The notes below the pieces were generated by a model. The model was given only the letters and a program-made list of their open reading frames with translations, had not been told where the DNA came from and searched no databases. Shown one piece after another: positions 32,133 to 40,350 of a stretch of DNA of 52,661 nt (positions are counted from its first letter, which is position 1; each line of letters opens with the position of its first letter). The stretch covers positions 1 through 52,661 of the forward strand of contig CAYTES010000004.1 in the NCBI GenBank assembly GCA_964436935.1, given 5' to 3'. The stretch is from CAYTES01 sp964436935. Lineage in GTDB: Bacteria; Patescibacteriota; Gracilibacteria; UBA1369; UBA12473. The position numbers and the translations under genes are program-made.

Positions 32133-35100
32133 GAATTCTTCCGCCTGGGCCGTGTATTTCAATGCCCAAGAGCGGTTCTTTTGCTTTGGCTTCCTGTTCT
32201 TTTTTCGTTGCTTCCTGCTTCGTTTCCCATGTTAGTTTTTCTTCTTGAAATTTTCGTTCCGTTTCTCGTTGTGTGGTATATAAATTCACCTGACTCGCCA
32301 GATGTTTTATTTCCGGAACGGTTAATCCCAATTCTTGTGAAAAATGTGTTAATTCTTGCTCAACTAACGATTCAAGGATTTTCGCCGCTTTGCGTTCCGC
32401 CATTCTTCTTCGTTGCAATGCTACCATATTCTCGGCAATCCATTGATGGAAAGCCAACGCACCTGCTTCGGATTCATGGAGTTGGGTTTTAGAAATTCTC
32501 TCCTTTGGTGTGCCCTGTATGATTTGCGTGCCCAGAGCCTTAAGAGATTCTTTGAGCTGATTTTCTTCATACCAATTGCCATAATGCGCCGCTCTTTGGG
32601 AATAGAGCATATGGTTTGTAATTTCTTGCAATAGAATGTGAAATCCTTGGCTGTTTAGGGCCGATATTCCCTCAATGCTAAGGGTTTGAACTTGCATTTC
32701 TGCTTCAAAGTTGGGAAAGGTTTTTTGTCTCCATTTTTTAATCATTTTGTTGATATAGATTAGCGTCAATACCACTAATATATTTTCCGGATGCCAAAGG
32801 AGTTTGAATAATTCTTTTAGCATTTCTTTTAGTTGTTCCTGCCACGGGGTTTCGGGTGGCTGCTCCGTCTCTTGTGTTTGTTTGTCCGGATTTTGGTTTT
32901 GCTCCCCGACGGGGCTGGCTGGTGCGATTCCATTTCCGGTTCCCTGTTTTCCTGCTTCCGTTGCTTCCGCTTCTCCTCCATTGTCGCTTCCTCCACTTCC
33001 GCCCTCTCCGTAGAATTCTTTCCCTTCTCTTCCTTCGATTTCTTTGAGCCGTTTTGCCATTTGGGTTTCCGCTTCTCTTTCTTCTTGGGTTTTTTCTCTC
33101 TGTCCTTTTGTTTTTTGTCCCCTACCTTCCGGTGATCCATTCTCTCTTTTGGCACCCTCGGCATAGCTATCCCCTGTAGATTCTTGGTTCCAGCTTTCCG
33201 TTATCGCATGTGGATTTTTAAGGAGCTGATTCAGTAGAAACATTGCGAAAATGGCAAAAAGTGCTTTGCCCCAGTTGTCTTTCAACCAATCAAAACTATA
33301 TCGAGCATCTAGTGGTATTCCGTAAGATAGATCCGTAAGCCATCCTTTTTGGGATAGGTTTCCACTTCGCACGGCTCTGTTGCGAAAGGGGTTAATTAGT
33401 CTTTTTGGTTTCCCCTCGGCGCGTATTTTTTGCATGAGTGCCGGAGTTTTTCTCAGATGATTTCGAAAGAGGCTCATGGCTTGAGCAAAATAATTGACTT
33501 GGCCGTAATATTTTTCGAAATACGCGTCAATTGCTTCTCGATTTGGATTGTCCATGAGTTTGAGCAACTCTTGTTGTCGTGACATACCCGGTTTTCCCTC
33601 AATCAATATTTCATCCCGGGATACATGTTGTATTTTGTGCCCTTCCCAATCGAATTGATACACTTGGTTATCAAAATCTTTAGCGATGATTGAATGATTC
33701 CCTCGGTAGGAAAACACTTCAATGACCTCTCGTACCCTTAATAGTTCTCTAAGGTTTTTGTCCGTAACGATTTCAATCCATCCTTCAGGTTGCTGACTTT
33801 TTACCAGCAATCGTTGATTTTCTTCAGTCCCTACCACTTTGCAGGTGTTGAGATCCACATGACGGATGCTCTTTTTTTGATAAACCAGAGATCCGTCTTC
33901 CAGGTGATCTTTTTCGGAAAACTTGAACACCACATGGTCGCCCAATTGTAGAATGCCTCCCCTCGTTTCTTTCCCTGAAGCAGGGTCTTTTCCGGAATCA
34001 ATACGACCGGATTCGAGGTATTGAATCTGCCCCGCCCACTCGTGGACGTACATCCCTTTTCCCGGGATATAACCGGAATGGCTTAAGTCTTTATCGCTTT
34101 CGTGTAGCACTTCAAAATCGCGTATGCGGATCATTTTAAAGGATTTTTCCGATTCTTTGATCACCGCTACAGGTCCCTCCGGAGTAGGAATGGTTTTGAT
34201 CCACTCTCCCGGGAATTCCGGGGACCATTCTTTTTTCCCATTGCGCATGGAAATGTTTCCATCACGGCGAACCACCACATTGAAGCCGTCTCCCTCCGGG
34301 GTTATATCGAGAACTTGTGAGGCCGATAGGGTTTCGATTAATGTATCGACTTCATCTCGTAATTCATAGGTATCGTCTTCTTTTTTTCCTTTTGGAATGG
34401 CCGCGATTATTCCTGTCGGAGTTTCAATGTAGTGCTCAATTGATTCTTCAAATTGGACGGTTTCTTCAAGCTCGGAATTCAGGAATTTCCATTTTTTTTT
34501 CTCGCAGACCAAGAATCCGTTTTTGAGTACTTTTATCTCTTTATAAAATTTGGAAACTTTGCTTCCGGCGGTGTCAATGATTCGTCTTTTATTATTTAAT
34601 CCGTAAGCGGTGTGATTGATCACTAGAAATAGTTTTCCTCCCACCTCATGGGTGCGGTAATTCATTCCGCGAGGCGATTCAACTCCCACCACAAGCCCCA
34701 GGCTTGAGCTTTTATCTTCTGATTCTTTTTTTCCACTGTAATAAAGTGAATTTAATACCCCCGGACGAACTCCTTTAAAAATAGGGGCTGCTACGAGCCC
34801 TGAGGTTTGATCTCCCAATTCTCGCTTCAAGAGACTTTTTGCAGCTTGTTTTTTCCCTTCCCACACTATTTGGTAGGTGGCGTATCTCATTTTTTTGATT
34901 CGCAAAAGATTATCGGAATCCGTGACGTCAATTCCTGCTTCTTTAAAAAGTTTTAGTGCGGTTTTAAATGGTGTGTATTCACCGTAAAGTGTGGCTTGCG
35001 CCGTTTCCGGGCCCAGTTTTTCTTGGACCCATTTTCTGGTTTCGTTGTCATGGCTTCCTTTCTTGGTTTCTGCTTCTCGTTGAAGCGTTTGCATCCTTTC

Positions 35101-35724
35101 GTGTGGATTTTCCCTTTTCGCAGAGAGGAGCCCAAGGACTTGATTGGAGGGAATCGACTGATCATCGAGGACTTGGTATTCCCTTAAAAAGCTCTCGGCA
35201 CGTTCGACGCCATGGGAAAGGATTTCTGTCCCAAGTTCATCTCCGGAGGGACTTATTTCAAACCTTTTATTGAAAAATTCATCTATTTCCCTTAGGACGT
35301 GCTGAATATCCGGTCTATTTTGATGGGTTGTTGTTAAGGGTTCACGTTCAAATTTTTCGATCGGATCTGAGCTTTTTGTTTCACGAAGAACCTCTTTCAT
35401 GCTGCTTTTAATCCCGTGTCGGGTCAGCCATACCTTCGGAATTTTTGTCGGATCCGGGAGGATTTTTTGAGCCTGGGCATAAGGCCACTCCGCCAGCAGT
35501 CTTTCACGGATTTTATCCACCACTTGTTCAAAAAGCGGATACGGATTATGGACCCATTTTTTTTTATTATAATAGGCTAGCCGTGCGCTAACGGCGACTA
35601 GCATATCCTTATCGGCTTTTTCTACCCTTCGCGTTAACGATTCGATGAAAGGATCGGTTCTTTTGTCTCCCGTTCGATCCTTTAGCGATTCCGTGTAGCT
35701 GTAAATAATGCGGGGTTGACGCAT
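32128..35724 (-). CDS. Large two-segment membrane protein with beta-rich repeat region, 1198 aa
   Basis: No family recognised. Residues 1-330 look helical and charged. Residues about 330-740 are a series of short beta-strand units (GPVAVIKESEKSFKMIRIRD, GGILQLGDHVVFKFSE, GNHSIIAKDFDNQVYQFDW) like a propeller or similar repeat fold. Then comes a helical stretch, a transmembrane segment at about 823-840 (GKALFAIFAMFLLNQLL), a Gly/Glu/Lys/Asn-rich linker of about 135 residues, a second segment at about 976-995 (PENILVVLTLIYINKMI), and a helical C-terminus with a coiled coil (TERKFQEEKLTWETKQEATK). There is no signal peptide. The simplest topology puts both ends inside and the charged linker outside. 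A near-consensus promoter lies upstream. Confidence 0.72.
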   Translation of the reverse strand: MRQPRIIYSYTESLKDRTGDKRTDPFIESLTRRVEKADKDMLVAVSARLAYYNKKKWVHNPYPLFEQVVDKIRERLLAEWPYAQAQKILPDPTKIPKVWLTRHGIKSSMKEVLRETKSSDPIEKFEREPLTTTHQNRPDIQHVLREIDEFFNKRFEISPSGDELGTEILSHGVERAESFLREYQVLDDQSIPSNQVLGLLSAKRENPHERMQTLQREAETKKGSHDNETRKWVQEKLGPETAQATLYGEYTPFKTALKLFKEAGIDVTDSDNLLRIKKMRYATYQIVWEGKKQAAKSLLKRELGDQTSGLVAAPIFKGVRPGVLNSLYYSGKKESEDKSSSLGLVVGVESPRGMNYRTHEVGGKLFLVINHTAYGLNNKRRIIDTAGSKVSKFYKEIKVLKNGFLVCEKKKWKFLNSELEETVQFEESIEHYIETPTGIIAAIPKGKKEDDTYELRDEVDTLIETLSASQVLDITPEGDGFNVVVRRDGNISMRNGKKEWSPEFPGEWIKTIPTPEGPVAVIKESEKSFKMIRIRDFEVLHESDKDLSHSGYIPGKGMYVHEWAGQIQYLESGRIDSGKDPASGKETRGGILQLGDHVVFKFSEKDHLEDGSLVYQKKSIRHVDLNTCKVVGTEENQRLLVKSQQPEGWIEIVTDKNLRELLRVREVIEVFSYRGNHSIIAKDFDNQVYQFDWEGHKIQHVSRDEILIEGKPGMSRQQELLKLMDNPNREAIDAYFEKYYGQVNYFAQAMSLFRNHLRKTPALMQKIRAEGKPKRLINPFRNRAVRSGNLSQKGWLTDLSYGIPLDARYSFDWLKDNWGKALFAIFAMFLLNQLLKNPHAITESWNQESTGDSYAEGAKRENGSPEGRGQKTKGQREKTQEEREAETQMAKRLKEIEGREGKEFYGEGGSGGSDNGGEAEATEAGKQGTGNGIAPASPVGEQNQNPDKQTQETEQPPETPWQEQLKEMLKELFKLLWHPENILVVLTLIYINKMIKKWRQKTFPNFEAEMQVQTLSIEGISALNSQGFHILLQEITNHMLYSQRAAHYGNWYEENQLKESLKALGTQIIQGTPKERISKTQLHESEAGALAFHQWIAENMVALQRRRMAERKAAKILESLVEQELTHFSQELGLTVPEIKHLASQVNLYTTQRETERKFQEEKLTWETKQEATKKEQEAKAKEPLLGIEIHGPGGRIL

Positions 35725-35746
35725 GGGGGTAAATTAAAAGTTTTTA

Positions 35747-35774
35747 ATTATATAATTTTTCTTATTAATGTCAA
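35747..35774 (-). promoter_or_regulatory. Near-consensus promoter of the 1198-aa gene
   Basis: Minus strand: perfect TTGACA (35774-35769), 16-base spacer, perfect TATAAT (35752-35747), about 22 bases before the ATG. This is the best match to consensus in the window and suggests high expression of this unknown protein. Confidence 0.6.
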
Positions 35775-35820
35775 TATTAGTTTTATCGACATCCTGTTCC
35801 TTCGATGAAACTATGTGGGC

Positions 35821-37140
35821 ATGACTTGGCTTTACAGATGGCTTTCCATTTCCCCTCTTTTTTTTCCTCTGTATCTTGTGCGGTTCGAAGTGGCGGGTAT
35901 CCCGACCACTTTGCTTGAGGTGCTGATTGCCGTTACGGCCTTGTGGTGGATGGTGGATCGAATGCGAGGGTTTTCGCTCGGGCGCTTTCTTTTAATGATG
36001 AAGCAACAAGGGCTTCGAAATCCTTTATATCCCGTCGGTTTATTTGCGGTGGCGGCGACCCTTTCGCTCCTGATTGTTCCCGATACGATCGTGGATATTA
36101 CCGGAGAAACTTTATATGCGGCCCGAAGTGCACAAGGGATATGGAAAGGATGGATTGTGGCCCCGCTAATTTATTTTTTTATGCTCTGGAGCACCCCCAA
36201 AACGTTCGAGTTTTGGCGTTCCAACCTAATGGCTTTGACCTTTTCAGGAGTAGGGCTCTCTTTTTTTGCCTTGCAGCAGATGATTTCAGGAGATTATATG
36301 ACATTGGATGGTCGAGCGTCCGGTCTTTTTGAATCGGCCAATTATTTGGCGCTCTATCTTGGTCCTGTCTTACTGGGGACGGTTTTGTTTGCGCTGGAGG
36401 AGTGGCGCGAAAATTCTCGATTACAGAAACTATTTTTTATCGTAGCATCATTGCTTATGGCCCTGGCTTTTTGGGGAACTCGGTCTTATGCCGCGTTTCT
36501 GGCCATGGGAGCGGGGTTTCTTTTTTATGCTTTCACTCATCCCGGAATTTCGAGTCGTAGGAAGGGGAGAGCTTGTGTGCTTGCCTTATTCGTGAGCGGC
36601 ATTTTTTTAGTGAGCCAGATGAATACGCTTAAGTTTCAGCAGTTTTTGGATTTTGGCGGAAGAACCTCAAGCAGTATTCGGATCGAGGTGTATACGATTG
36701 CAGGTAAGTTGATTCAAGCTCATCCGATTTTAGGGGTTGGCCTCGGACAGTTCGGGACTGAGTATCGGCTCAATGCCCATGAAATTTTGGGCCACACTCC
36801 TTATGAATGGGTGATGATTCATCCCCATAACTTATTTTTAGCCCTGTGGCTCAATACCGGTTTTCTGGGGTTGATTGGTATGGGTTGGCTTTTGATTCTG
36901 GTTTTTTGGAATCGTGTGGCAAATTTCCCTTCCCTATTGCAATTGTTCCGTCAGGGTGTTTGCTCTTTTTTGCGGAAGGTTAAAGGGTATTTTGATCAAA
37001 AAATGTGTTCAAATGAATCCTTTTCCCGAATTGCAAAAGCCATGCTGGTGATGACTTTGGTGCACGGTTTATTTGATACTCCTTTTTTCAAAAATGACCT
37101 GGCCTATTTGTGGTGGTTGATGGTGGCGATGGGGCTTTGA
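35821..37140 (+). CDS. O-antigen ligase / polymerase (Wzy/WaaL)-like membrane protein
   Basis: 439 aa from ATG 35821; a GTG two codons upstream is possible. About ten to twelve hydrophobic segments are seen, with the Wzy_C-type large outside loop between about 270 and 340 (GRTSSSIRIEVYTIAGKLIQ, then HPILGVGLGQFG and IHPHNLFLALWLNTGFLG). The R..... HPILGVG.G.F and HPHN patterns are typical of O-antigen ligase/polymerase family proteins that join glycans carried on undecaprenyl lipid. It likely works on surface polysaccharide or glycoprotein glycans, in keeping with the WecA-like enzyme downstream. A strong hairpin follows the gene. Confidence 0.85.
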   Translation: MTWLYRWLSISPLFFPLYLVRFEVAGIPTTLLEVLIAVTALWWMVDRMRGFSLGRFLLMMKQQGLRNPLYPVGLFAVAATLSLLIVPDTIVDITGETLYAARSAQGIWKGWIVAPLIYFFMLWSTPKTFEFWRSNLMALTFSGVGLSFFALQQMISGDYMTLDGRASGLFESANYLALYLGPVLLGTVLFALEEWRENSRLQKLFFIVASLLMALAFWGTRSYAAFLAMGAGFLFYAFTHPGISSRRKGRACVLALFVSGIFLVSQMNTLKFQQFLDFGGRTSSSIRIEVYTIAGKLIQAHPILGVGLGQFGTEYRLNAHEILGHTPYEWVMIHPHNLFLALWLNTGFLGLIGMGWLLILVFWNRVANFPSLLQLFRQGVCSFLRKVKGYFDQKMCSNESFSRIAKAMLVMTLVHGLFDTPFFKNDLAYLWWLMVAMGL

Positions 37141-37197
37141 ATCAGCCCGAGGGGAGTGGCCCTCACGAGCTGTTCTGAAAATGATTCTCGCGAACGC

Positions 37198-37225
37198 AAG
37201 ATCGCCTGCGTGAGCTGGCGATCTT
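37198..37225. terminator. Hairpin terminator after the O-antigen-ligase-like gene
   Basis: AAGATCGCC (37198-37206) pairs perfectly with GGCGATCTT (37217-37225) around a ten-base loop. It directly abuts the stop codon of the convergent 79-aa gene and probably ends transcription from both sides, although the T-tract is short. Confidence 0.55.
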
Positions 37226-37465
37226 TCATCCCAGACTTCCGGAAGCGTCGTTTAAATTTGTTTCAATGTAAGGAGCTAATCTTTTTTTAAATTCAGCTAA
37301 AGGCAGGTTGGGTTCTCCTGTGATGATTAAAACTTCTTTTCCTTCATGGGTGGCTCCATTGGGTGATGCCGTGTCGATTCCCAACTCTTTTAAAAATGCA
37401 GCATCTTTAAAGGTGGAGCTTTTTAATGTCGCAAGCACTTGTGGTCCTTCTTTTAATGCTGCCAT
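37226..37465 (-). CDS. Small hypothetical protein, 79 aa
   Basis: Complete ORF, ATG at 37465 (MAALKEGPQVLATLK). Soluble, no motif recognised; it contains a predicted strand EVLIITGEPN and ends SGSLG. Support for it being real comes from a TTGACA/TAAAAT promoter just upstream and the hairpin that abuts its stop. It is convergent with the O-antigen-ligase-like gene and divergent from riboflavin kinase. Confidence 0.6.
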   Translation of the reverse strand: MAALKEGPQVLATLKSSTFKDAAFLKELGIDTASPNGATHEGKEVLIITGEPNLPLAEFKKRLAPYIETNLNDASGSLG

Positions 37466-37492
37466 AATGCTTGAGTTAAGATTTATTTTTTT

Positions 37493-37521
37493 ATTTTAAA
37501 TTATAAACCCGAGAATGTCAA
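37493..37521 (-). promoter_or_regulatory. Promoter of the 79-aa gene, overlapping the riboflavin kinase start
   Basis: Minus strand: perfect TTGACA (37521-37516), 17-base spacer, TAAAAT (37498-37493). The -35 lies over the first codons of the divergent riboflavin kinase gene (ATG 37515), so polymerase bound here could interfere with that gene. Confidence 0.5.
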
Positions 37522-37886
37522 TTTTTTCCGCTACCATCATTCAGGGTCATGGCCGTGGAAAATCCCTTGGCTTTCCCACCCTGAATTTAAAGCCTTTGAG
37601 CTCCTTTGAGATTGAGCCCGGCGTTTATGCCGTTAAGGTTGCATGGGCAGGACTTTCTCATTTCGCAGTCATGCACGTCGGCCCCCGCCCCACCTTTGAA
37701 GGGGCAGAGGCTTCGATGGAGGTGCATGTCTTGGATCTATCCCTCGATACCCCCCCCGACCATTTGAATGTTGAGGTTTTCGAACGGCTTCGTCCCGTCC
37801 AAAAATTTGATTCCCCCGAAGCACTTGTGACTCAAATCCAAGCCGATATTCGTGCCGCCCGTCTTATTTTTGAAAAAATGTTGTGA
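37515..37886 (+). CDS. ribF: Riboflavin kinase (RibF kinase domain only)
   Basis: Phosphorylates riboflavin to FMN. At 123 aa it is only the C-terminal kinase half of normal bacterial RibF (about 310 aa); the FAD synthetase half is absent. Kinase motifs are clear: GHGRGKSLGFPTLNL (11-25), PGVYAVKV, the HVGPRPTF motif, and EVHVLDLS with the likely catalytic Glu. The C-terminal LRPVQKFDSPEALVTQIQADI is typical. Adenylylation of FMN must come from another protein; the RibL-like nucleotidyltransferase at 15734-16258 is a candidate. It heads a plus-strand run to murE with a 45-base gap. Confidence 0.9.
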   Translation: MSIFSATIIQGHGRGKSLGFPTLNLKPLSSFEIEPGVYAVKVAWAGLSHFAVMHVGPRPTFEGAEASMEVHVLDLSLDTPPDHLNVEVFERLRPVQKFDSPEALVTQIQADIRAARLIFEKML

Positions 37887-37931
37887 CTCGAGTCCTTTTT
37901 GTGGTTCTCTATAAGGGGTTAACCCTCACTT

Positions 37932-39275
37932 ATGTTTGCCTCTCTTAAAAAGAAGTTTCCTCATCATCATCCCCTTCGTCTTTTTTATCATAAGGTCAAA
38001 GCCATTGTGGCGGCCTTGTGGTACCGTTTTCCGGCTGAATCCATGACCGTGATCGCGGTCACCGGAACCAATGGGAAAACCACCACCTGTCATCTGATCA
38101 CCGATATTTTGCGTGAGGCGGGTTATAAAGTTGGGATGATCACCACTGCCGATTTTCGTATCGATCACGAGGTGGTGGTCAATGAGTACAAAATGACGAC
38201 CTTGAGCCCGTTTATTTTTCAGCAACTCCTTCGGCGCATGGTGGATCGGGGGTGTTCGTATGCGGTCGTGGAAGTCACTTCTCATGCCATGGATCAGTCT
38301 CGTTTGTGGGGGGTGAATGTGGATGTGGCGGTATTGACCAATATCAGCCACGACCATTTGGATTACCATGGAGATATTCCCAGTTATATTCAAGCCAAGG
38401 GAAAGCTATTCAATTTGTTGAATCATGCTCGTCGCAAGTCAAATGTGCCGAAAATTTCGATTCTCAACGGAGACGATCCTGCGTTGGACTATTTTCAACA
38501 GTTCGTGGCCGATCGAACGTATATTTACGGTCTAAAAAAGGGGTCTTTCCAGGCTTCCAATTTGGTTATGACTCAAAATGGAACAAAATTTTTGTTTAAA
38601 ATTCCCAATCATGAATTGGAGATTCAATTCCCTTTGCCCGGACGTTTTAATGTAGAGAACGCTTTGGCCGCTGCGACTGTGGGGGTTGTTCTGCCTCTAA
38701 ACCTTAATATCATTCAGCGCGCACTGAATGATGCCAAATCGGTTCCCGGGCGGCTTGAACGTATTGATGAAGGCCAGGGGTATGCGATTGTCGTGGATTA
38801 TGCGCATGCGCCGGATTCTTTAGAGAAACTTTTATCTATGTTTCGTGAGTTGACTCCTCAGCGACTCATCGTGGTGTTTGGTGCGACCGGGGATCGTGAT
38901 CGTTCTAAGCGTCCCGTGATGGGCCAAATTGTCGATCGTTATGCCGATGTTATTGTGTTAACGGATGATGATCCTTACACTGAAGATCATTTGGAGATTT
39001 TATCCCAAGTGGCTCAGGGAATTTCTCGTCAAGAAGGGGATCGTTTTTGGCAGGTTCCGGATCGTCGTCAAGCCATTCGATTGGCTTTGGCCATGGCTCG
39101 TGCGGGAGACACCGTGATCATTGCCGGAAAAGGCTGTGAGCCGTTTCAAGTGGTGGGAACGGAAAAGATCCCCTCCGATGATCGGGAGATCGTGCGTAAC
39201 TTTTTGGGGCGTCAGATTGAAATTGAGATTGAGCCCGGGAAGGTGGAGCGTGGGAATCGCTATTTTGAAAGCTGA
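37932..39275 (+). CDS. murE: UDP-N-acetylmuramyl-tripeptide synthetase-type Mur ligase
   Basis: 447 aa. Adds the third amino acid to UDP-MurNAc-dipeptide in peptidoglycan synthesis. ATP site TGTNGKTTT (44-52), EVTSHAMDQ, ISHDHLDYHG, the carbamylated-Lys region YIQAKGKLF, PGRLERI and DYAHAPDS are all present. The N-terminal UDP-binding domain is cut to about 38 residues, compared with about 90 in E. coli. The residue-3 specificity motif, DNPR in diaminopimelate enzymes and DNPA in S. aureus lysine enzymes, reads DDDPYTED (about 344), so the added amino acid cannot be predicted. I recall such forms in other CPR. It lies in an envelope-related run. Confidence 0.9.
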   Translation: MFASLKKKFPHHHPLRLFYHKVKAIVAALWYRFPAESMTVIAVTGTNGKTTTCHLITDILREAGYKVGMITTADFRIDHEVVVNEYKMTTLSPFIFQQLLRRMVDRGCSYAVVEVTSHAMDQSRLWGVNVDVAVLTNISHDHLDYHGDIPSYIQAKGKLFNLLNHARRKSNVPKISILNGDDPALDYFQQFVADRTYIYGLKKGSFQASNLVMTQNGTKFLFKIPNHELEIQFPLPGRFNVENALAAATVGVVLPLNLNIIQRALNDAKSVPGRLERIDEGQGYAIVVDYAHAPDSLEKLLSMFRELTPQRLIVVFGATGDRDRSKRPVMGQIVDRYADVIVLTDDDPYTEDHLEILSQVAQGISRQEGDRFWQVPDRRQAIRLALAMARAGDTVIIAGKGCEPFQVVGTEKIPSDDREIVRNFLGRQIEIEIEPGKVERGNRYFES

Positions 39276-39278
39276 GGG

Positions 39279-39395
39279 AGGAAATCGGGGGATCTTTTTG
39301 TTCGCCATGGGTGAGACTTTCAGAATCCCCTAACGTGGGCCCGATCTTCAAGTATCACTCCTTAAAATGGTTCAGGAAATGACCCCCGATTTCCT
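39279..39395. repeat. 13-base perfect inverted repeat spanning the murE-truB gap
   Basis: AGGAAATCGGGGG (39279-39291) and CCCCCGATTTCCT (39383-39395) are exact complements with 91 bases between them. They fill nearly the whole 154-base intergenic region. The RNA would form a closed stem just ahead of truB. There is no convincing ORF between the arms. It could be a structured leader, a terminator or a decayed mobile element. Confidence 0.6.
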
Positions 39396-39429
39396 TGGGG
39401 TAAAGAAGTAAGGAGTTTAATCTTAGAAT

Positions 39430-40299
39430 ATGAATATTTTAGGCTCATCCAACGGCTTTCTCGTGGTCGATAAGCCTACGGGTTATACCTCGTTCGATAT
39501 GGTGGCTCGCGCCCGTCGTGCTTTTGGAATCAAAAAAATAGGCCATTTGGGAACACTGGATCCTTTGGCGACCGGGGCATTGGTCTTGGCGCTCGGGGAA
39601 GCCACCAAGCTCATTGAATACCTCATGAAGGCGGATAAGGTGTATGAGGCTCGATTTGAATTGGGGAAGGTGAGTGACACCTACGACCGAGATGGGAGTA
39701 TTCAGGTGGTGGACCCTGCTCCAATGGTTTCTTTGTCTCAACTCCAGCCCCTCCTGGAAGTATTCTTGGGGGAAATTCAGCAAACGCCCCCTATTTTTTC
39801 GGCCATAAAAGTTCAGGGGCAGCGTGCGTATGCCTTGGCTCGTGCCGGGGAGTCCGTGGTCTTGAAACCTCGCTTGGTTTCCGTTCATTCCATTGAGATT
39901 TTACGTTTTGAATTGCCTTTTGTGGAGCTCCGTATCCATTGCGGCAGTGGAACTTATATTCGTTCTTTGATTCATGATGTCGGACAACGTTTGGGCTGTG
40001 GTGCCCTCATGACGGAGTTGCGACGTTTGTCCGTGGGATCTTTTTCGCTCGGGCAGTCGGTTCCGGAGGAGAATTGGCCTTGTGACTTGGTTTCCCTTGA
40101 GGCGATCGTTCGGGAGTGGCCTTCGGTTGCGATTACCGAGGCGCAGTGGGCTGCTTTGTGGCAGGGAAAGGAAATCTCAGTTTTAGAGCCTCCTGATTCG
40201 GAGGGTTTCCCTCTCGCTGTTTTTCATGAAGGGCATTTAGTGAGTGTGGGACGAATGGCGGGTTCTTTGTTGCGCCCGGTGAAAAATTTTAAAGTTTGA
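39430..40299 (+). CDS. truB: tRNA pseudouridine-55 synthase TruB
   Basis: Makes pseudouridine 55 in the T loop of tRNAs. The protein is 289 aa, in the usual range. Motif I KPTGYTSFDMVARARR and the catalytic GHLGTLDPLATG with Asp44 are clear, then YEARFELG, QTPPIFSAIKVQGQRAYALAR, RIHCGSGTYIRSLIHDVG and the C-terminal PUA-like segment (LSVGRMAGSLLRPVKNF). An AGGAG is 14 bases from the ATG, rather far for a normal ribosome site. The WecA-like gene follows after 51 bases. Confidence 0.95.
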   Translation: MNILGSSNGFLVVDKPTGYTSFDMVARARRAFGIKKIGHLGTLDPLATGALVLALGEATKLIEYLMKADKVYEARFELGKVSDTYDRDGSIQVVDPAPMVSLSQLQPLLEVFLGEIQQTPPIFSAIKVQGQRAYALARAGESVVLKPRLVSVHSIEILRFELPFVELRIHCGSGTYIRSLIHDVGQRLGCGALMTELRRLSVGSFSLGQSVPEENWPCDLVSLEAIVREWPSVAITEAQWAALWQGKEISVLEPPDSEGFPLAVFHEGHLVSVGRMAGSLLRPVKNFKV

Positions 40300-40335
40300 A
40301 TCGATGCGCCGATTATTTTGCGCTATTTTTAGTTA

Positions 40336-40344
40336 TGCTAAAAT
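40336..40344 (+). promoter_or_regulatory. Extended -10 element upstream of the WecA-like gene
   Basis: TGCTAAAAT has the TGn-TAxAAT form, seven bases before the ATG at 40351, with no strong -35. It has the same TGC arrangement as the elements at 3272 and 9278. It would give a nearly leaderless mRNA. Confidence 0.35.
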
Positions 40345-40350
40345 GCGCTT

